Of a DNA stretch of 64,000 nucleotides, positions 44,142 to 53,737 are shown in pieces (position 1 is the stretch's first letter; every line of letters begins with the position of its first letter). This DNA comes from Halocynthiibacter namhaensis (GTDB lineage Bacteria; Pseudomonadota; Alphaproteobacteria; Rhodobacterales; Rhodobacteraceae): assembly GCF_000812685.1 (NCBI RefSeq), contig NZ_JWIF01000040.1:78657-142656 (forward strand), read 5' to 3'. The notes beneath the pieces were generated by a model. That model was not told where the DNA came from and searched no databases. It saw only the letters and a program-made list of their open reading frames with translations. A program made the position numbers and the translations under genes.

Positions 44142-47100
44142 ATGGCGGCTGAGAAAATCACATTTGGCGGTGCACCTGAAGGCTTTGATGCCTTGTTAAT
44201 TGCGCGTGAGATTGCCAAAAATTCATGTCCCGTTGTTCATATTGCGCGCGATGATAAGCGTCTTGCCCAAATGCGTGCGGCGCTTGCATTTTTCGCTCCA
44301 CAGCTGACGGTTATTGATTTTCCCGGTTGGGATTGCTTGGCCTATGATCGAATTTCGCCAAATGCATCTATATCCGCGGCGCGCATGGCGACCCTGGCTG
44401 GGCTTGTACGCGGCGTGCCTGGTCCCTTTGTGTTACTAACGACACTCAAAGCAGCGGCGCAAAAACTGCCCGCACGCGAAACCCTTAAGCAATCCAGCTT
44501 TGTCGCCAACGTCGGCGAGCGCGTGAATGAGGGCGCCTTACGCGAATTCCTAACACGGATGGGGTTTTCACAGACGTCCACCGTGATGGAACCCGGTGAT
44601 TATGCGGTGCGCGGCGGGATCATTGATATTTTCCCACCCTCAGGTCTTGGCAAAGAGGGCGCGCCAGTGCGTCTTGATTTCTTTGGCGATATATTGGACG
44701 GCGCACGTCATTTTGATCCGGCCACACAACGCACGACGCAAAAGCTTGAAAGGATAGAACTTTCGCCCGTATCTGAGGTGATATTGGATGAAGCGTCGAT
44801 CACGCGGTTCCGTCAGAATTACCGGATCGAATTTGGCGCCGCTGGCACGGATGATCCTTTGTACGAACATGTCAGCGCGGGCATGAAATATGCTGGCGTT
44901 GAACATTGGTTGCCGTTTTTCCATGAACGTCTTGAGACGCTGTTCGACTATTTGCCCGGCGCGACTGTTATGGTCGACGATCAGGTGCCAGCGATGCAAG
45001 ACGCATGTTGGGATATGATCGCAGATCAATATGAAACCCGCACAATCGCGATGAAAGATCGCAATCGCATTGATACGGTCTATAAACCCGTTGCCCCAGC
45101 CGCCTTATATTTGGATGGAACGGCGTTTGACGTGGCTGTGCAAGATCACCGGGTGGTGCAATTGTCACCTTTGGCGCAGGCGCCAGGACCGGGCATGTTG
45201 GATGCTTCCGCCAAGGTAGGACGAAGTTTCGCAGCTGAACGTAAAATGGAATCTATAAGCTTATTCAGCGCATTAAAGGACCACATTAATGTGGTTCGCG
45301 AAGACAAACAGGTTGTCATCGCATCTTGGTCTGAAGGCGCACGGGAACGATTGTCTGGCTTGATGGCTGACGAAGGTTTGGCGGATGCGCGACCTATCTC
45401 GGATTACCGTGACATTCCCGACGGCACAGGCGGTGTTTTTCTTGCGATTTGGCCCTTGGAAACCGGGTTCGAGGCCCCAGGCCTGACCGTTATTTCAGAA
45501 CAAGATGTGTTGGGGGATCGCTTGATCCGTGCCCCAAAACGCAAACGTCGCGCCGAGAATTTTCTGACAGAAGCGCAAAGCCTGTCCCCAGGGGATTTGG
45601 TTGTACATGTGGATCACGGTGTCGGGCGCTACAATGGCTTGGAAACGGTCACCGCCATGGGCGCGCCGCATGATTGCATCGCACTTGAATATGCTGGTGG
45701 CGATCGACTGTTCCTACCTGTTGAAAACATTGAACTATTGTCCAAATTTGGCGCCGATGAGGGGTTGCTTGATCGTCTGGGTGGTGGGGCTTGGCAAGCC
45801 AAGAAAGCCAAACTTAAAGAACGCATCCGACAGATCGCAGACAAGCTGATCCGTATCGCAGCCGAACGCGCTTTGCGCAGTGCACAGATCATGGAAGCCC
45901 CACAAGAGATCTGGGAAGCCTTTTCCGCCCGTTTCCCCTATCAAGAGACCGAAGATCAGCTTGGTGCGATTGAAGACGTGCTGGGGGACATGGCATCTGG
46001 GCAACCGATGGATCGCTTGGTCTGCGGTGATGTGGGTTTTGGCAAAACCGAAGTCGCCATGCGCGCGGCCTTTGTCGCGGCCATGTCAGGCACCCAGGTT
46101 GCCGTGATTGCGCCCACAACACTGTTGGCGCGTCAACATTTCAAAAGCTTCTCTGAACGGTTCCGAGGTTTTCCCGTGGAAGTGCGCCAATTGTCTAAGT
46201 TTGTCAGCGCAAAAGAGGCAGAAAACACCCGCAAGGGCATGGCTGAGGGCACGATTGATATCGTGATCGGCACCCATGCGCTTTTGGCGAAAACCATTCG
46301 CTTCAAAGACCTGGGTTTGCTGGTGATTGATGAGGAACAGCATTTCGGCGTAACCCATAAAGAGCGTTTGAAATCAATGCGTTCCGACGTGCATGTTCTG
46401 ACATTGACCGCAACACCCATCCCACGCACCTTACAGATGTCATTGTCTGGCGTACGCGAACTTTCGATCATTGGCACGCCGCCAGTCGACCGGCTGGCGA
46501 TCCGAACATATGTCAGCGAATTTGACAGTGTCACCATCCGCGAAGCCTTGTTGCGCGAACATTATCGCGGGGGGCAAAGTTTTTACGTGGTGCCGCGCAT
46601 TAAGGATCTGCAAGAGATCGAAGATTTCTTGACCGACCACGTTCCTGAAATCAGCTTCGTCACCGCCAGCGGCCAGATGGCTGCCGGGGAACTTGATGAC
46701 CGGATGAACGCTTTTTATGACGGTAAATTCGATGTGCTTTTGGCGACGACCATTGTCGAAAGCGGTTTGGACATTCCCACCGCCAACACGATGATCATTC
46801 ACCGGGCTGACATGTTCGGCCTTGCCCAGCTTTATCAAATTCGTGGTCGTGTTGGACGTTCAAAAACAAGGGCTTATGCCTATCTTACCACACGTCCACG
46901 CAAACCATTAACCCAGACCGCACAAAAGCGGTTGCGGGTGATTGGCAGCCTTGACAGCCTTGGCGCTGGCTTTACTTTGGCCAGCCAAGACCTCGATATT
47001 CGCGGTGCTGGCAACCTGATTGGGGAAGAACAATCAGGTCAGATGCGCGAAGTTGGGTATGAGTTGTATCAAAACATGCTGGAAGAAGCGGTTGCCAAGA

Positions 47101-47618
47101 TCAAATCTGGCCAGATGGAAGGCCTGCTAGATGATGATGGCCAGTGGTCACCGGTGATCAACCTTGGCGTTCCGGTATTGATTCCAGAAGCTTATGTGCA
47201 AGACCTTGACGTGCGTCTTGGGCTGTATCGTCGCTTGTCGGGCTTGACCACCAAAGTCGAACTTGAGGGATTTGCCGCAGAATTGATCGACCGTTTTGGC
47301 AAACTGCCTAAAGAAGTGAACACCTTGATGTTGGTTGTGCGCATCAAAGCGATGTGCAAACGCGCGGGTATTGCCAAGATGGATGGTGGGCCCAAAGGCG
47401 CTACCATCCAATTCCACAATGATAAATTCGCATCCCCCCAGGGGCTGGTTGAGTTCATTCAGGCACAAGATGGCTTGGCCAAGGTGCGCGACAATAAGAT
47501 CGTCGTGCGACGTGATTGGGCGAACACTGCCGATAAAATCAAAGGGGCGTTTTCAATCGCACGCGATTTGGCCGAAAAGGTTAAAGCTGAAAAGGCAAAA
47601 CGCGCGAAGAAAGCCTGA
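44142..47618 (+). CDS. mfd: Mfd, transcription-repair coupling factor
   Basis: A 1158-residue DNA translocase that removes RNA polymerase stalled at damage and recruits UvrA. Order: UvrB-homology module (about 1-350), RNA polymerase interaction domain (about 465-530, LVVHVDHGVGRYNGLE), helicase motifs (GDVGFGKTEVAMRAA about 628, and DEEQHFG), a TRG region, and the C-terminal domain. Motif VI is IRGRVGRSKTRAYAY. Length and order are normal. Confidence 0.97.
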   Translation: MAAEKITFGGAPEGFDALLIAREIAKNSCPVVHIARDDKRLAQMRAALAFFAPQLTVIDFPGWDCLAYDRISPNASISAARMATLAGLVRGVPGPFVLLTTLKAAAQKLPARETLKQSSFVANVGERVNEGALREFLTRMGFSQTSTVMEPGDYAVRGGIIDIFPPSGLGKEGAPVRLDFFGDILDGARHFDPATQRTTQKLERIELSPVSEVILDEASITRFRQNYRIEFGAAGTDDPLYEHVSAGMKYAGVEHWLPFFHERLETLFDYLPGATVMVDDQVPAMQDACWDMIADQYETRTIAMKDRNRIDTVYKPVAPAALYLDGTAFDVAVQDHRVVQLSPLAQAPGPGMLDASAKVGRSFAAERKMESISLFSALKDHINVVREDKQVVIASWSEGARERLSGLMADEGLADARPISDYRDIPDGTGGVFLAIWPLETGFEAPGLTVISEQDVLGDRLIRAPKRKRRAENFLTEAQSLSPGDLVVHVDHGVGRYNGLETVTAMGAPHDCIALEYAGGDRLFLPVENIELLSKFGADEGLLDRLGGGAWQAKKAKLKERIRQIADKLIRIAAERALRSAQIMEAPQEIWEAFSARFPYQETEDQLGAIEDVLGDMASGQPMDRLVCGDVGFGKTEVAMRAAFVAAMSGTQVAVIAPTTLLARQHFKSFSERFRGFPVEVRQLSKFVSAKEAENTRKGMAEGTIDIVIGTHALLAKTIRFKDLGLLVIDEEQHFGVTHKERLKSMRSDVHVLTLTATPIPRTLQMSLSGVRELSIIGTPPVDRLAIRTYVSEFDSVTIREALLREHYRGGQSFYVVPRIKDLQEIEDFLTDHVPEISFVTASGQMAAGELDDRMNAFYDGKFDVLLATTIVESGLDIPTANTMIIHRADMFGLAQLYQIRGRVGRSKTRAYAYLTTRPRKPLTQTAQKRLRVIGSLDSLGAGFTLASQDLDIRGAGNLIGEEQSGQMREVGYELYQNMLEEAVAKIKSGQMEGLLDDDGQWSPVINLGVPVLIPEAYVQDLDVRLGLYRRLSGLTTKVELEGFAAELIDRFGKLPKEVNTLMLVVRIKAMCKRAGIAKMDGGPKGATIQFHNDKFASPQGLVEFIQAQDGLAKVRDNKIVVRRDWANTADKIKGAFSIARDLAEKVKAEKAKRAKKA

Positions 47619-47625
47619 TTTAAGG

Positions 47626-47660
47626 CCGCATCTACCGACGTATATTGTCGGTAGATGCGG
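47626..47660. terminator. Perfect 14-bp hairpin between mfd and the MFS gene
   Basis: CCGCATCTACCGAC (47626-47639) pairs exactly with 47647-47660 around a 7-nt loop. There is no T run on either side, so it may be a rho-assisted terminator or a 3'-end-stabilising structure for the two convergent genes. Confidence 0.6.
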
Positions 47661-47682
47661 TATGTCTTTGCGCATGATCGCC

Positions 47683-48927
47683 TTAGTTGACGCGTTCAAG
47701 CTTTTTGATTTGCAGCATGATCAGATAGCCAAGGAACGTGCAAATCACAGATCCAATCGCGAGCGGTGTATACGTGCCATTGAAACTTAGCCCAATGGGA
47801 ATTGCGATTGCGATGCCGAATACGGTGGACACCGCGCCAATAATAGAGGCGGCCATGCCTGCAATATGCCCCATAGGTTCCATGGCCAGCGCGTTGAGAT
47901 TGCCAAGGGTAAAGCCCAACATGAAGAACAGGGAGGTTGACCAAAAGAACCATGCGGGAAAGGCCAGCCAAGCGGGCCACAGGTCGGCTGCGCCCATAAT
48001 TGCCATCACAACCGATATGCCGAATTGAATGAGCAAGGCAGTGGAGATCAGCGAACGCATGCCAAGGCGCACAACTAAGCGCGCATTGATCAAGCTGGCG
48101 GATGCGGCAATTACAGCTGAGGCACCGAACCAAAAGGGGAACTCAGACTCGCGGCCGAATGAGGTATCATAGATCTGTTGCGTTGAAGATATCAGCGCCA
48201 TTAACAGGCCGAAGATCAAGGTCTGCACCAGTACAGACAGCAGAAACATCTTATTGGCAAATGCCTCACGGATCGCGTAGGCAAAGCGCGCAGGCTTTAA
48301 GGGAATACGTCGGTCAACGGGCAGGGTTTCACCTTGACGGAAATACACCCAAATCACTGTGATCATGGAGAATATGACAAAGGCCATGAAAATGCCGCGC
48401 CAGGAACTGACGGCAATAATCATTGCGCCAAGGGCAGGGGCGATCGCTGGAACCAGTGAGAAAACGATCATGGTGAAGGACATCAATTTGGCCATCTGGC
48501 GGCCTGAATATAGGTCACGAACAATTGCCATCGCAACAACGCGTGGCCCTGCAGCCCCCAGACCTTGAAGCCCACGCCCAATGAGAACACCTTCGGCACT
48601 TTGACTGTACCAAGCCAGAGCCGCACCAAGCATGTAAACCAACGCACCGATCAAAAGAACAGGGCGACGACCAAATGCGTCAGACAATGGACCGGTGAAA
48701 AATGTCCCTACACCCATGCCGAATACAAAACTGGTGACAACCAGCTGGGCGCGGTTGATATCATACGGCATGAGTTCCTTGCCAATATCGGGAAGCGCGG
48801 GCAACATTGCATCAATGGAAAAGGCAATTGTCGCAAATAACATCGCGATCAATGCGATGAATTCAGGAAGGGGCAAGCGCGGTGGCATCGCAGAGTCTGG
48901 ATTAAGACTGGAGGTGTTATCTGACAT
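47683..48927 (-). CDS. Bcr/CflA family multidrug MFS exporter
   Basis: A 414-residue, 12-helix drug:proton antiporter. The N-terminal half has DAMLPALPDIGKEL, and the loop 2-3 motif GPLSDAFGRRPVLLIGALVY. Motif C region is near RGLQGLGAAGPRVVAMAIVRD, all typical for Bcr/CflA. It overlaps the preceding membrane gene by 11 nt and is the last of a four-gene operon (51605 to 47683). Confidence 0.92.
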   Translation of the reverse strand: MSDNTSSLNPDSAMPPRLPLPEFIALIAMLFATIAFSIDAMLPALPDIGKELMPYDINRAQLVVTSFVFGMGVGTFFTGPLSDAFGRRPVLLIGALVYMLGAALAWYSQSAEGVLIGRGLQGLGAAGPRVVAMAIVRDLYSGRQMAKLMSFTMIVFSLVPAIAPALGAMIIAVSSWRGIFMAFVIFSMITVIWVYFRQGETLPVDRRIPLKPARFAYAIREAFANKMFLLSVLVQTLIFGLLMALISSTQQIYDTSFGRESEFPFWFGASAVIAASASLINARLVVRLGMRSLISTALLIQFGISVVMAIMGAADLWPAWLAFPAWFFWSTSLFFMLGFTLGNLNALAMEPMGHIAGMAASIIGAVSTVFGIAIAIPIGLSFNGTYTPLAIGSVICTFLGYLIMLQIKKLERVN

Positions 48928-49420
48928 TAATTTTGCTTTCTCGCTTACGTCCTAAATAAAGAAAAACTGCTATGCTCCAGACCATAATCTCGGCCAGAAA
49001 GGTCCAGTGAAGCAGGAATGACAACACCCAGTTTTCGTAATGGCTGGGGACATCGACCAAAACATATAGTTGATCGCTAAACGGCCAGAGCCACATGATA
49101 CTTCCAGCGAGACTGTCCAAGATGAGATGCACGAAGATTGCCCCATAGAACATGCATGCGGCGGTTATCACCGGGAAACGAGTGTGTTTCGCCACGAATA
49201 GTTTCAGTGCAATCAGGGTGGCAACAGCGATCATGATCCAGAAACCAGGGGCGTGCACCCAATATTTGTGATGATGAAATGCGCGCATATCCACGAGGTG
49301 GAACCAAAGCATGTCAAAATCAGGCAATACGGACCCAAGCAGCGCAAAGGGGTATACACTGCGCGGACATCCCGTTGCCCGCGCCAAGATATACCCCGAT
49401 GGCAGATGCGCTGTGATCAT
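48917..49420 (-). CDS. YdjM-like (DUF457) membrane protein, putative metal-dependent hydrolase
   Basis: A 167-residue protein with about four transmembrane helices. It keeps the polar residues that define the family: TAHLP at the N-terminus, LPDFD (about 32-36), HHHKYWVH (about 49-56) and HLILDSLAG (about 103-111). These His and Asp residues could bind a metal. Its ATG overlaps the frnE stop (ATGA), and its end overlaps the exporter start. Confidence 0.8.
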   Translation of the reverse strand: MITAHLPSGYILARATGCPRSVYPFALLGSVLPDFDMLWFHLVDMRAFHHHKYWVHAPGFWIMIAVATLIALKLFVAKHTRFPVITAACMFYGAIFVHLILDSLAGSIMWLWPFSDQLYVLVDVPSHYENWVLSFLLHWTFLAEIMVWSIAVFLYLGRKRESKINVR

Positions 49421-50085
49421 GCGTCGTCGTTTTCGGACGGATCGGCCTGATCATCGATTTGTTCCATCAGTTCTTTGATGACATTTCCCCAAAGCTCTGG
49501 GGGTTGTGCACCGGATATAACGTGCTGATTTTCAATTATGAAACACGGAACACCGGTTACACCGCGTTCGCGGGCATGTGTATCGCGGGTTTTAACATCC
49601 TCAACATCTGCGTCGGATTTCAGCAAATGCCCAACAACCATGGCGTCCATACCGCATTCGCCCGCAATCGCCGCCAGAACCTCGCGGTCTCCGATGTCTC
49701 TGCCGTCGGTAAAATAGGCTTTGAACAGGGCAGATTTCACCAAGATTTGCTTGCTTTCAATGCCAGCCCAGTGGATGAGACGATGTGCATCCAGCGTGTT
49801 TGGTGTTCTTTTGATCTCTTCAAAATTGATCTCGACACCCGCCTTCTGAGCGTTCTCAACCACTGGGGCATAGGCACGCACGGCACCGTCTTTGCCCCCA
49901 AATTTCCCCTCAAGATAGGCACGGCGATCCATGCCTTCTGCTGGCATCTCAGGGTTCAACTGAAATGGATGCCATTCAATGGCGAACGGGTGATCTGGAT
50001 GGGCCTCAAGTGCGCGGTCAAGATAGGACTTGCCAATAAAGCACCAAGGGCAAATTGGATCTGAGATTATATCGAGCTTTATCAA
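49417..50085 (-). CDS. DsbA-family (FrnE-like) oxidoreductase
   Basis: A 222-residue thioredoxin-fold protein with a CPWC active site (C12, C15, SDPICPWCFIGK) and the all-helical insert of the FrnE/2-hydroxychromene-2-carboxylate isomerase group. It has no signal peptide, so it is cytoplasmic. The start is taken as TTG at 50085: GGAGGA lies 7 bases before it, while an ATG five codons earlier sits upstream of that ribosome site. The TTG shares bases with the stop of the acyl-CoA synthetase gene. Confidence 0.9.
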   Translation of the reverse strand: MIKLDIISDPICPWCFIGKSYLDRALEAHPDHPFAIEWHPFQLNPEMPAEGMDRRAYLEGKFGGKDGAVRAYAPVVENAQKAGVEINFEEIKRTPNTLDAHRLIHWAGIESKQILVKSALFKAYFTDGRDIGDREVLAAIAGECGMDAMVVGHLLKSDADVEDVKTRDTHARERGVTGVPCFIIENQHVISGAQPPELWGNVIKELMEQIDDQADPSENDDA

Positions 50086-51605
50086 TGATTTTCCTCCCAT
50101 TCTTCACGCAACTTCCGGCGGAGAATTTTGTTATTTGCCCCACGGGGGATTTCGGTGACAGCGGTGAAAATGCGTGGCATTTTATACCGAGCAAGTTGGC
50201 CTGAAAGCCACTGTTCCAACACGGACGCGCCGGGATCACTTTGTGACACATAAAACGCTGCAATCACGGAGACATCGGCTTTTACTTGGACTTCCACAAC
50301 TGCGCATTCCTGCACATCTCCATGCTGTATCAGAGCAGATTCAACCTCGATTGGGGAAACGCGAAAGCCGCCAGCGTTCATCATGTCATCCGTTCGACCA
50401 TGATAGGTGATTGCGCCACTTTGATCCATCGATGCGCTGTCGCCGGTGCGAAACCACTGGCCCGACGTACGTGACTTGGTTTCGGCCTCGGCGTTTAGAT
50501 ACCCAAGCATCAATCCAAGATCATCGGTGGACACGGCCAATTCGCCCTCGCTGCCCAGAGGGGCAGGTTGACCATCTGCGGCAAGAACTGCGACGCGTCG
50601 ACCATTTTGTGGGCGGCCTAATGTGTGTAATGGCGCCGGACGATCCGGTGCGCCTGAAATAAACGTTGAGCATTCCGACATGCCAAAAGCTTCAAATATT
50701 GGGGTGCTGGTGGCGTGTTCCCAATCTGCGCGCAGGTCTTCGGGAAGTTTTTCCCCGGCAGACAAACCATGTCGCAGATGTGGCATCTTCAGCTGTGTGT
50801 CACCCTTTAACATTTGGCGGTAAACACCTGGTGCTGCGGCAAAAATCGTCGCGCGATGTGTGTTTAATAGCTCGAACAAAGCACTTGCTGGGGTTCCCGG
50901 TTGTGGGATGAGAGCGGTTGCGCCCATCGTCCATGGATCCATCAAACCCGTTCCAAGGGTATAGGTCCAATTGAACGCCCCGGCATGCATTACACGGTCA
51001 TCTCTGTTCAACCCGTACCATCCGTCAAACATCATTTGTCGGGCCAAAATCGCACGATGGGCGTGACAAACAGCCCGTTGCACACCTGAAGTGCCGGATG
51101 TGAAAATGATATACGCCAAACGATTGGGATCGCCCAAGGCAAATTCAGCCGGTGGCAGGTCATGATATGTGACGAGTGTTTCTGCAAAGATGACATCGCA
51201 AACGGACGCTTCGGGCAGAGGCACCCCGGGACTGGCAATGATCAGCGATGGATTGACCGTCTTGCAAAGTTTTTCAACTTCGTGCCCGGTCAGCTGGGCG
51301 GCTGTCGGCACTGGCACCAAATCAACCGCGATACAGGCAAGATAGGCCAGCGGAAATTCGGGCGTGTTATCCAAACGTAAAAGGACACGATCGCCAGCGG
51401 ACAAGCCACGGTTCAACAGGCCTGTCGCAATACCACGGATGGAACGTTCAAGCTGTTGATATGTCAGAATTGTCGCGCCGTCTGGCGTAAGGATTTCAAG
51501 CGCCGGCTTTGTCGGGGCTTGATTTGCGCAGCGCAACACATGCGCCGCCATATTAAAGGCGTTTGAGACGTTCGGGGCCGTGCCGTGATCAAATACAGAA
51601 TGCAT
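50082..51605 (-). CDS. AMP-forming acyl-CoA synthetase (ANL superfamily)
   Basis: A 507-residue ligase that activates a carboxylic acid via an acyl-adenylate to its CoA thioester. Motifs: P-loop IIFTSGTSGVQRAV (Arg where Lys is usual), FGMSE (A5), RTDDMMNAGGFRVSP (hinge and A8) and NNKILRR (A10 Lys). The short length and the benzoate-CoA-ligase-like layout suggest an aromatic or short-chain acid, but the substrate is open. It is first in the operon with frnE, ydjM-like and MFS genes. Confidence 0.87.
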   Translation of the reverse strand: MHSVFDHGTAPNVSNAFNMAAHVLRCANQAPTKPALEILTPDGATILTYQQLERSIRGIATGLLNRGLSAGDRVLLRLDNTPEFPLAYLACIAVDLVPVPTAAQLTGHEVEKLCKTVNPSLIIASPGVPLPEASVCDVIFAETLVTYHDLPPAEFALGDPNRLAYIIFTSGTSGVQRAVCHAHRAILARQMMFDGWYGLNRDDRVMHAGAFNWTYTLGTGLMDPWTMGATALIPQPGTPASALFELLNTHRATIFAAAPGVYRQMLKGDTQLKMPHLRHGLSAGEKLPEDLRADWEHATSTPIFEAFGMSECSTFISGAPDRPAPLHTLGRPQNGRRVAVLAADGQPAPLGSEGELAVSTDDLGLMLGYLNAEAETKSRTSGQWFRTGDSASMDQSGAITYHGRTDDMMNAGGFRVSPIEVESALIQHGDVQECAVVEVQVKADVSVIAAFYVSQSDPGASVLEQWLSGQLARYKMPRIFTAVTEIPRGANNKILRRKLREEWEENH

Positions 51606-51653
51606 AAGAACTGGCTACGCTGGGTTCCCATCGGTTGCAAGATCTAGCGCAAT

Positions 51654-51687
51654 AAAAAACGGGGCGCATATACATTGCGCCCCGTTT
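51654..51687 (-). terminator. Intrinsic terminator after the entericidin-like gene
   Basis: AAACGGGGCGCA (51657-51668) pairs with TGCGCCCCGTTT (51676-51687), a 12-bp stem with a 7-nt loop. On the minus strand it is followed by six T residues. It closes the solute-binding protein and small lipoprotein transcript. Confidence 0.93.
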
Positions 51688-51693
51688 CGATGA

Positions 51694-51807
51694 TTAGAAC
51701 CAACCTTTGACTGTTCGGGAACCGGCGGAAATATCTTCGCCGACACCTTCAATTGTTCCACAGGACGATACGGTAAGTGCGATTGTTATCAGAATGATAC
51801 GGGTCAT
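51694..51807 (-). CDS. Entericidin-like small lipoprotein
   Basis: A 37-residue product: N-terminal hydrophobic helix, then a lipobox ending at C16 (LTVSSC-G) and a mature part GTIEGVGEDISAGSRTVKGWF. This is the entericidin EcnA/EcnB pattern (GC-x-T-x-x-G-x-G-x-D-I). Its ATG overlaps the stop of the solute-binding protein (ATGA) and AGGAG lies upstream. A strong terminator follows. In enterobacteria these are small toxin/antidote lipoproteins; the role here is not known. Confidence 0.85.
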   Translation of the reverse strand: MTRIILITIALTVSSCGTIEGVGEDISAGSRTVKGWF

Positions 51808-53624
51808 TCGTTGTCTCCTGACCACCAGACATCGGGTTGGAACCCAAGCCAATCACCGTAGATCGGCAGGCGTGATGGATACTGCAGATCTTTGGAATGG
51901 GCGATATAGCTGATGGGGTTGTGCCAAATCGGGATCACATAGCGTCCAGATGTTAGGGCACGATCCAGCGCGCGCGTTGCCGCAACGAAATCATCCTGAG
52001 TTCCGGCATTCAAGATCTCTGAAATCATCGCCTCAACCGCAGGGTTTTTGATGCCAGCCAAGTTGCGCGACCCGGCGGTATCTGCTGCTTCAGCGCCCCA
52101 ATATTGCAACTGTTCATTGCCAGGGGACAAAGAAACACCGCGTCGGTAGTAGGCCATGCCAAAATCAAAATTATCGGTACGTTCCTTATATTGCGCGGTA
52201 TCCACAACAGTGATCTTTGGTGAAATCCCGACGCGAGCCAATGCCTCGGCGTAGATATCGATCGTTGATTGAACCTCGCTAGAACCTTGTTTCAAAAGAA
52301 TTTCAAAGGTGAACTCATTGCCATCAGCGTTCTTCATTACGCCATTTTGAATGGTCCAACCCGCATCCTCAAACAGCCCAAGCGCGCGACGTAGGTCAGA
52401 TCGATTGCGTTCAGATGTGCTGCCTTCAGGTGGGGCGTAACCTTCCAACGCGCCAGGATGCAGATCGCTTGCAAATGGCTGTAAAAGCTCAAGCACGCGA
52501 CCTTCAGCGGCACCTTCACGCATTCCCAGAATGGAATTCGAGAAATAGGACGTGACACGCGGCGCATCTACACCAACCAGTGTGTCACTGATAAATGGAT
52601 AATTGAACAGGGCAGCCATTGCCTCGCGCACCCGCCAATCCGCAAACAACGGATTGCGCGTGTTCATCGCATAGCCGGTTATGCCGGTTGGACGTTGATG
52701 CGGAATTTCTGAAAGCACGACTTCGCCGTTTGTGACCGATGGGAAGTTAAATTGCGTCCGCCATTTTTCGGTGTTGGTTTCGCGGAACGTGTTGATTTCA
52801 CCAGCTTTAAACGCCTCAAACATGATGCTGGCATCCGTAAAGAACTCAAGCTTGATTTCATCTAGATTGTTGGTGCCACGACGAAAGGCAAGATCATTGC
52901 CCCAATAATCAGGGTTACGTGTCAGGGTCACAGAACGCCCGGCATCAAAATCGCTGATGACATAGGGCGCGGTGGTGATCGGGATATTGCCAAGGCCACT
53001 TTCGGTGAAATCTTGGTTTTCCCACTGAGATTTCTGCAAAATCGGGCGCATGCCGATGATCAATGCAAGTTCTGGCTCGGGATCCGTGAAGGTGAAACGA
53101 ATAGTGTTGTCATCCGTCGCCTCGGCGCTGGCGACTTTTGTCCATAATCCGCGATAGCGCCCATGGCCTTCGGTGCCTAAGGTTTCATACGACCAGAGCA
53201 CATCTTCGACGGTGACGGGGCTTCCATCCGAGAATTTTGCCTCTGGGCGCAAGGTGAATTCCACCCAACTGCGATCTTCCGCGGTCTCAATCGATTCGGC
53301 CAACAACCCATAAAGCGCGAAAGGTTCGTCCCAGTTTCGTCCCATTAAGCTTTCATAAGCAAGAAATCTGAGCTGCCAAGGAACATTGCCTTTCAGAATA
53401 TGCGGATTAAGAGAGTCGAAACTTCCCACTTCACCTGTGATAATTTGTCCACCCTTGGGTGCGGCAGGGTCGGCATATGGTAAGGACACAAAATCTGGTG
53501 GAAGCGCCGGATCACCATACATAGATATGCCATGTTTGGGGTCAGATAGGGCGCTTCCAGCCAAGGCGGAAAGGCAGACAGCCAAGGCAGTTGACTGCAA
53601 GTTGCGTAAATAGTTGGTTTTCAT
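51804..53624 (-). CDS. Extracellular solute-binding protein, family 5 (peptide/YejA-like)
   Basis: A 606-residue periplasmic binding protein with a signal peptide (LQSTALAVCLSALAGSALS). The SBP_bac_5 features are GSFDSLNPHILKGN, KFSDGSPVTVEDVLWSYETL and FRRGTNNLDEIKLEFF. The size and N-terminal HGISMYGDPALPPDF match YejA-type oligopeptide/microcin C binding proteins. No permease or ATPase gene is adjacent, so it must share transporters encoded elsewhere. It is coupled to the tiny lipoprotein downstream. Confidence 0.9.
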   Translation of the reverse strand: MKTNYLRNLQSTALAVCLSALAGSALSDPKHGISMYGDPALPPDFVSLPYADPAAPKGGQIITGEVGSFDSLNPHILKGNVPWQLRFLAYESLMGRNWDEPFALYGLLAESIETAEDRSWVEFTLRPEAKFSDGSPVTVEDVLWSYETLGTEGHGRYRGLWTKVASAEATDDNTIRFTFTDPEPELALIIGMRPILQKSQWENQDFTESGLGNIPITTAPYVISDFDAGRSVTLTRNPDYWGNDLAFRRGTNNLDEIKLEFFTDASIMFEAFKAGEINTFRETNTEKWRTQFNFPSVTNGEVVLSEIPHQRPTGITGYAMNTRNPLFADWRVREAMAALFNYPFISDTLVGVDAPRVTSYFSNSILGMREGAAEGRVLELLQPFASDLHPGALEGYAPPEGSTSERNRSDLRRALGLFEDAGWTIQNGVMKNADGNEFTFEILLKQGSSEVQSTIDIYAEALARVGISPKITVVDTAQYKERTDNFDFGMAYYRRGVSLSPGNEQLQYWGAEAADTAGSRNLAGIKNPAVEAMISEILNAGTQDDFVAATRALDRALTSGRYVIPIWHNPISYIAHSKDLQYPSRLPIYGDWLGFQPDVWWSGDNE

Positions 53625-53702
53625 TCCTGAAATTTTCCTCTGCCCATTTGTATTGTTATCCCCAAGGTTAGCGTTCTCCTGTGGGTAATTCAAACTTTTA
53701 GC

Positions 53703-53731
53703 TTGGCCAAGGGCGGTGAATTGCTTATAAA
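53703..53731 (+). promoter_or_regulatory. Sigma70-like promoter of the candidate small RNA
   Basis: TTGGCC at 53703-53708, a 17-bp spacer, and TATAAA at 53726-53731. An A seven bases downstream (53738) fits as start point. It lies between the divergent solute-binding protein and bdhA genes. Confidence 0.5.
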
Positions 53732-53737
53732 GGTGTC

